Source of the DNA: Alphaproteobacteria bacterium
GTDB lineage: Bacteria; Pseudomonadota; Alphaproteobacteria; Rhizobiales; Aestuariivirgaceae
DNA: 6,048 nt
Assembly (NCBI GenBank): GCA_020441605.1
Contig: JAGRLX010000063.1
Location: forward strand, 25,729 to 31,776
Direction: 5' to 3'
In this document: in pieces, positions 5,746 to 6,048 of the stretch
Position numbering within the stretch: position 1 is the first letter of the stretch
Layout: every line of letters begins with the position of its first letter
Notes under the pieces: generated by a model
Seen by the model: only the letters and a program-made list of their open reading frames with translations
Database searches by the model: none
What the model was told of the DNA's origin: nothing
Position numbers and translations under genes: made by a program

Positions 5746-6048
5746 ATGACAAAAGTCCGCGTCGCCATCAACGGCTTCGGCCGCATCGGCCGCAACATCG
5801 TCCGCGCCATTTATGAGTCCGGGCGCAAGGACATCGATATCGTCGCGGTCAATGACCTGGGTCCGGTTGAGACGAATGCCCACCTGCTGCGTTACGACTC
5901 GGTTCACGGCCGCTTTCCGCATGAAGTGAAGGTGGCCGGCGATTCGATCAGCATCGGCACCGACACGTTCAAGGTGACGGCGATCAAGGATCCGGCCCAG
6001 CTGCCGTGGAAGGATCTCGGGGTCGACATCGCCCTGGAACAGCATGGT
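5746..6048 (+). CDS. gap: Type I glyceraldehyde-3-phosphate dehydrogenase (3' partial)
   Basis: The first 101 codons of GAPDH are visible; the enzyme normally has about 335 residues. It converts glyceraldehyde 3-phosphate, phosphate and NAD(P)+ to 1,3-bisphosphoglycerate in glycolysis, and runs in reverse in gluconeogenesis, in the cytoplasm. The Rossmann start VRVAINGFGRIGRN (residues 4-17) is diagnostic, as is VNDLGPVETNAHLLRYDSVHGRFP, where the Asp of NDL normally favours NAD. The start is fixed by TGGAGG 5 bases upstream (5735-5740). The catalytic Cys lies beyond the edge. One oddity: the usually invariant ALECTG reads ALEQHG in the last codons of the window. Erythrose-4-phosphate dehydrogenase is a relative, but the NDLGPVETNAHL sequence favours GAPDH. 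Rhizobial gap often sits between tkt and pgk; here the upstream neighbour is the BetI-like regulator, so the left half of that arrangement is absent. Confidence 0.95.
   Translation, partial: MTKVRVAINGFGRIGRNIVRAIYESGRKDIDIVAVNDLGPVETNAHLLRYDSVHGRFPHEVKVAGDSISIGTDTFKVTAIKDPAQLPWKDLGVDIALEQHG

Overview
The window is GC-rich, densely coding bacterial DNA. It looks like an alphaproteobacterium, probably of the order Hyphomicrobiales (Rhizobiales). The grounds are a DUF3422 protein, a GAPDH N-terminus of the rhizobial kind (INGFGRIGRN, NDLGPVETNAHLLRYDSVHGRFP), a BetI-type regulator, and high G+C at third codon positions. The genus cannot be set from the sequence alone. I see no RNA gene, insertion sequence, CRISPR array or long repeat. 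No stretch over 300 bases lacks a gene.

Layout. (1) Positions 1-1802, plus strand: the 3' part of a TIM-barrel sugar phosphate isomerase/epimerase, then a complete Gfo/Idh/MocA NAD(P)-dependent oxidoreductase. They are tightly coupled and form the end of a carbohydrate or polyol catabolic operon whose start lies to the left of the window. (2) Positions 1803-3074, minus strand: a DUF3422 protein with two C-terminal membrane segments. It converges on the oxidoreductase with no bases between the two stop codons. (3) A divergent intergenic region of about 103 bases (3075-3177). (4) Positions 3178-5650, plus strand: a compact three-gene unit. It encodes a PhyH-family Fe(II)/2-oxoglutarate dioxygenase, a class I SAM methyltransferase that closely resembles phosphoethanolamine N-methyltransferases (PMT), and a TetR-family regulator resembling the choline-responsive repressor BetI. 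(5) A 95-base gap with a possible weak terminator and a promoter-like -10 box, then the first 101 codons of a type I glyceraldehyde-3-phosphate dehydrogenase, which runs off the right edge.

The most interesting part is the PhyH / PMT-like / BetI-like unit. The methyltransferase keeps the Tyr, Asp and His positions known to matter in Plasmodium PMT, and the regulator keeps the BetI ligand-domain signature. Together they suggest, as inference, a quaternary-amine (phosphobase or choline-like) pathway: methylation, Fe/2-oxoglutarate oxidation, and sensing of the product by the last gene of the unit. The substrate is unknown. The isomerase/oxidoreductase pair and GAPDH look like ordinary carbon metabolism.
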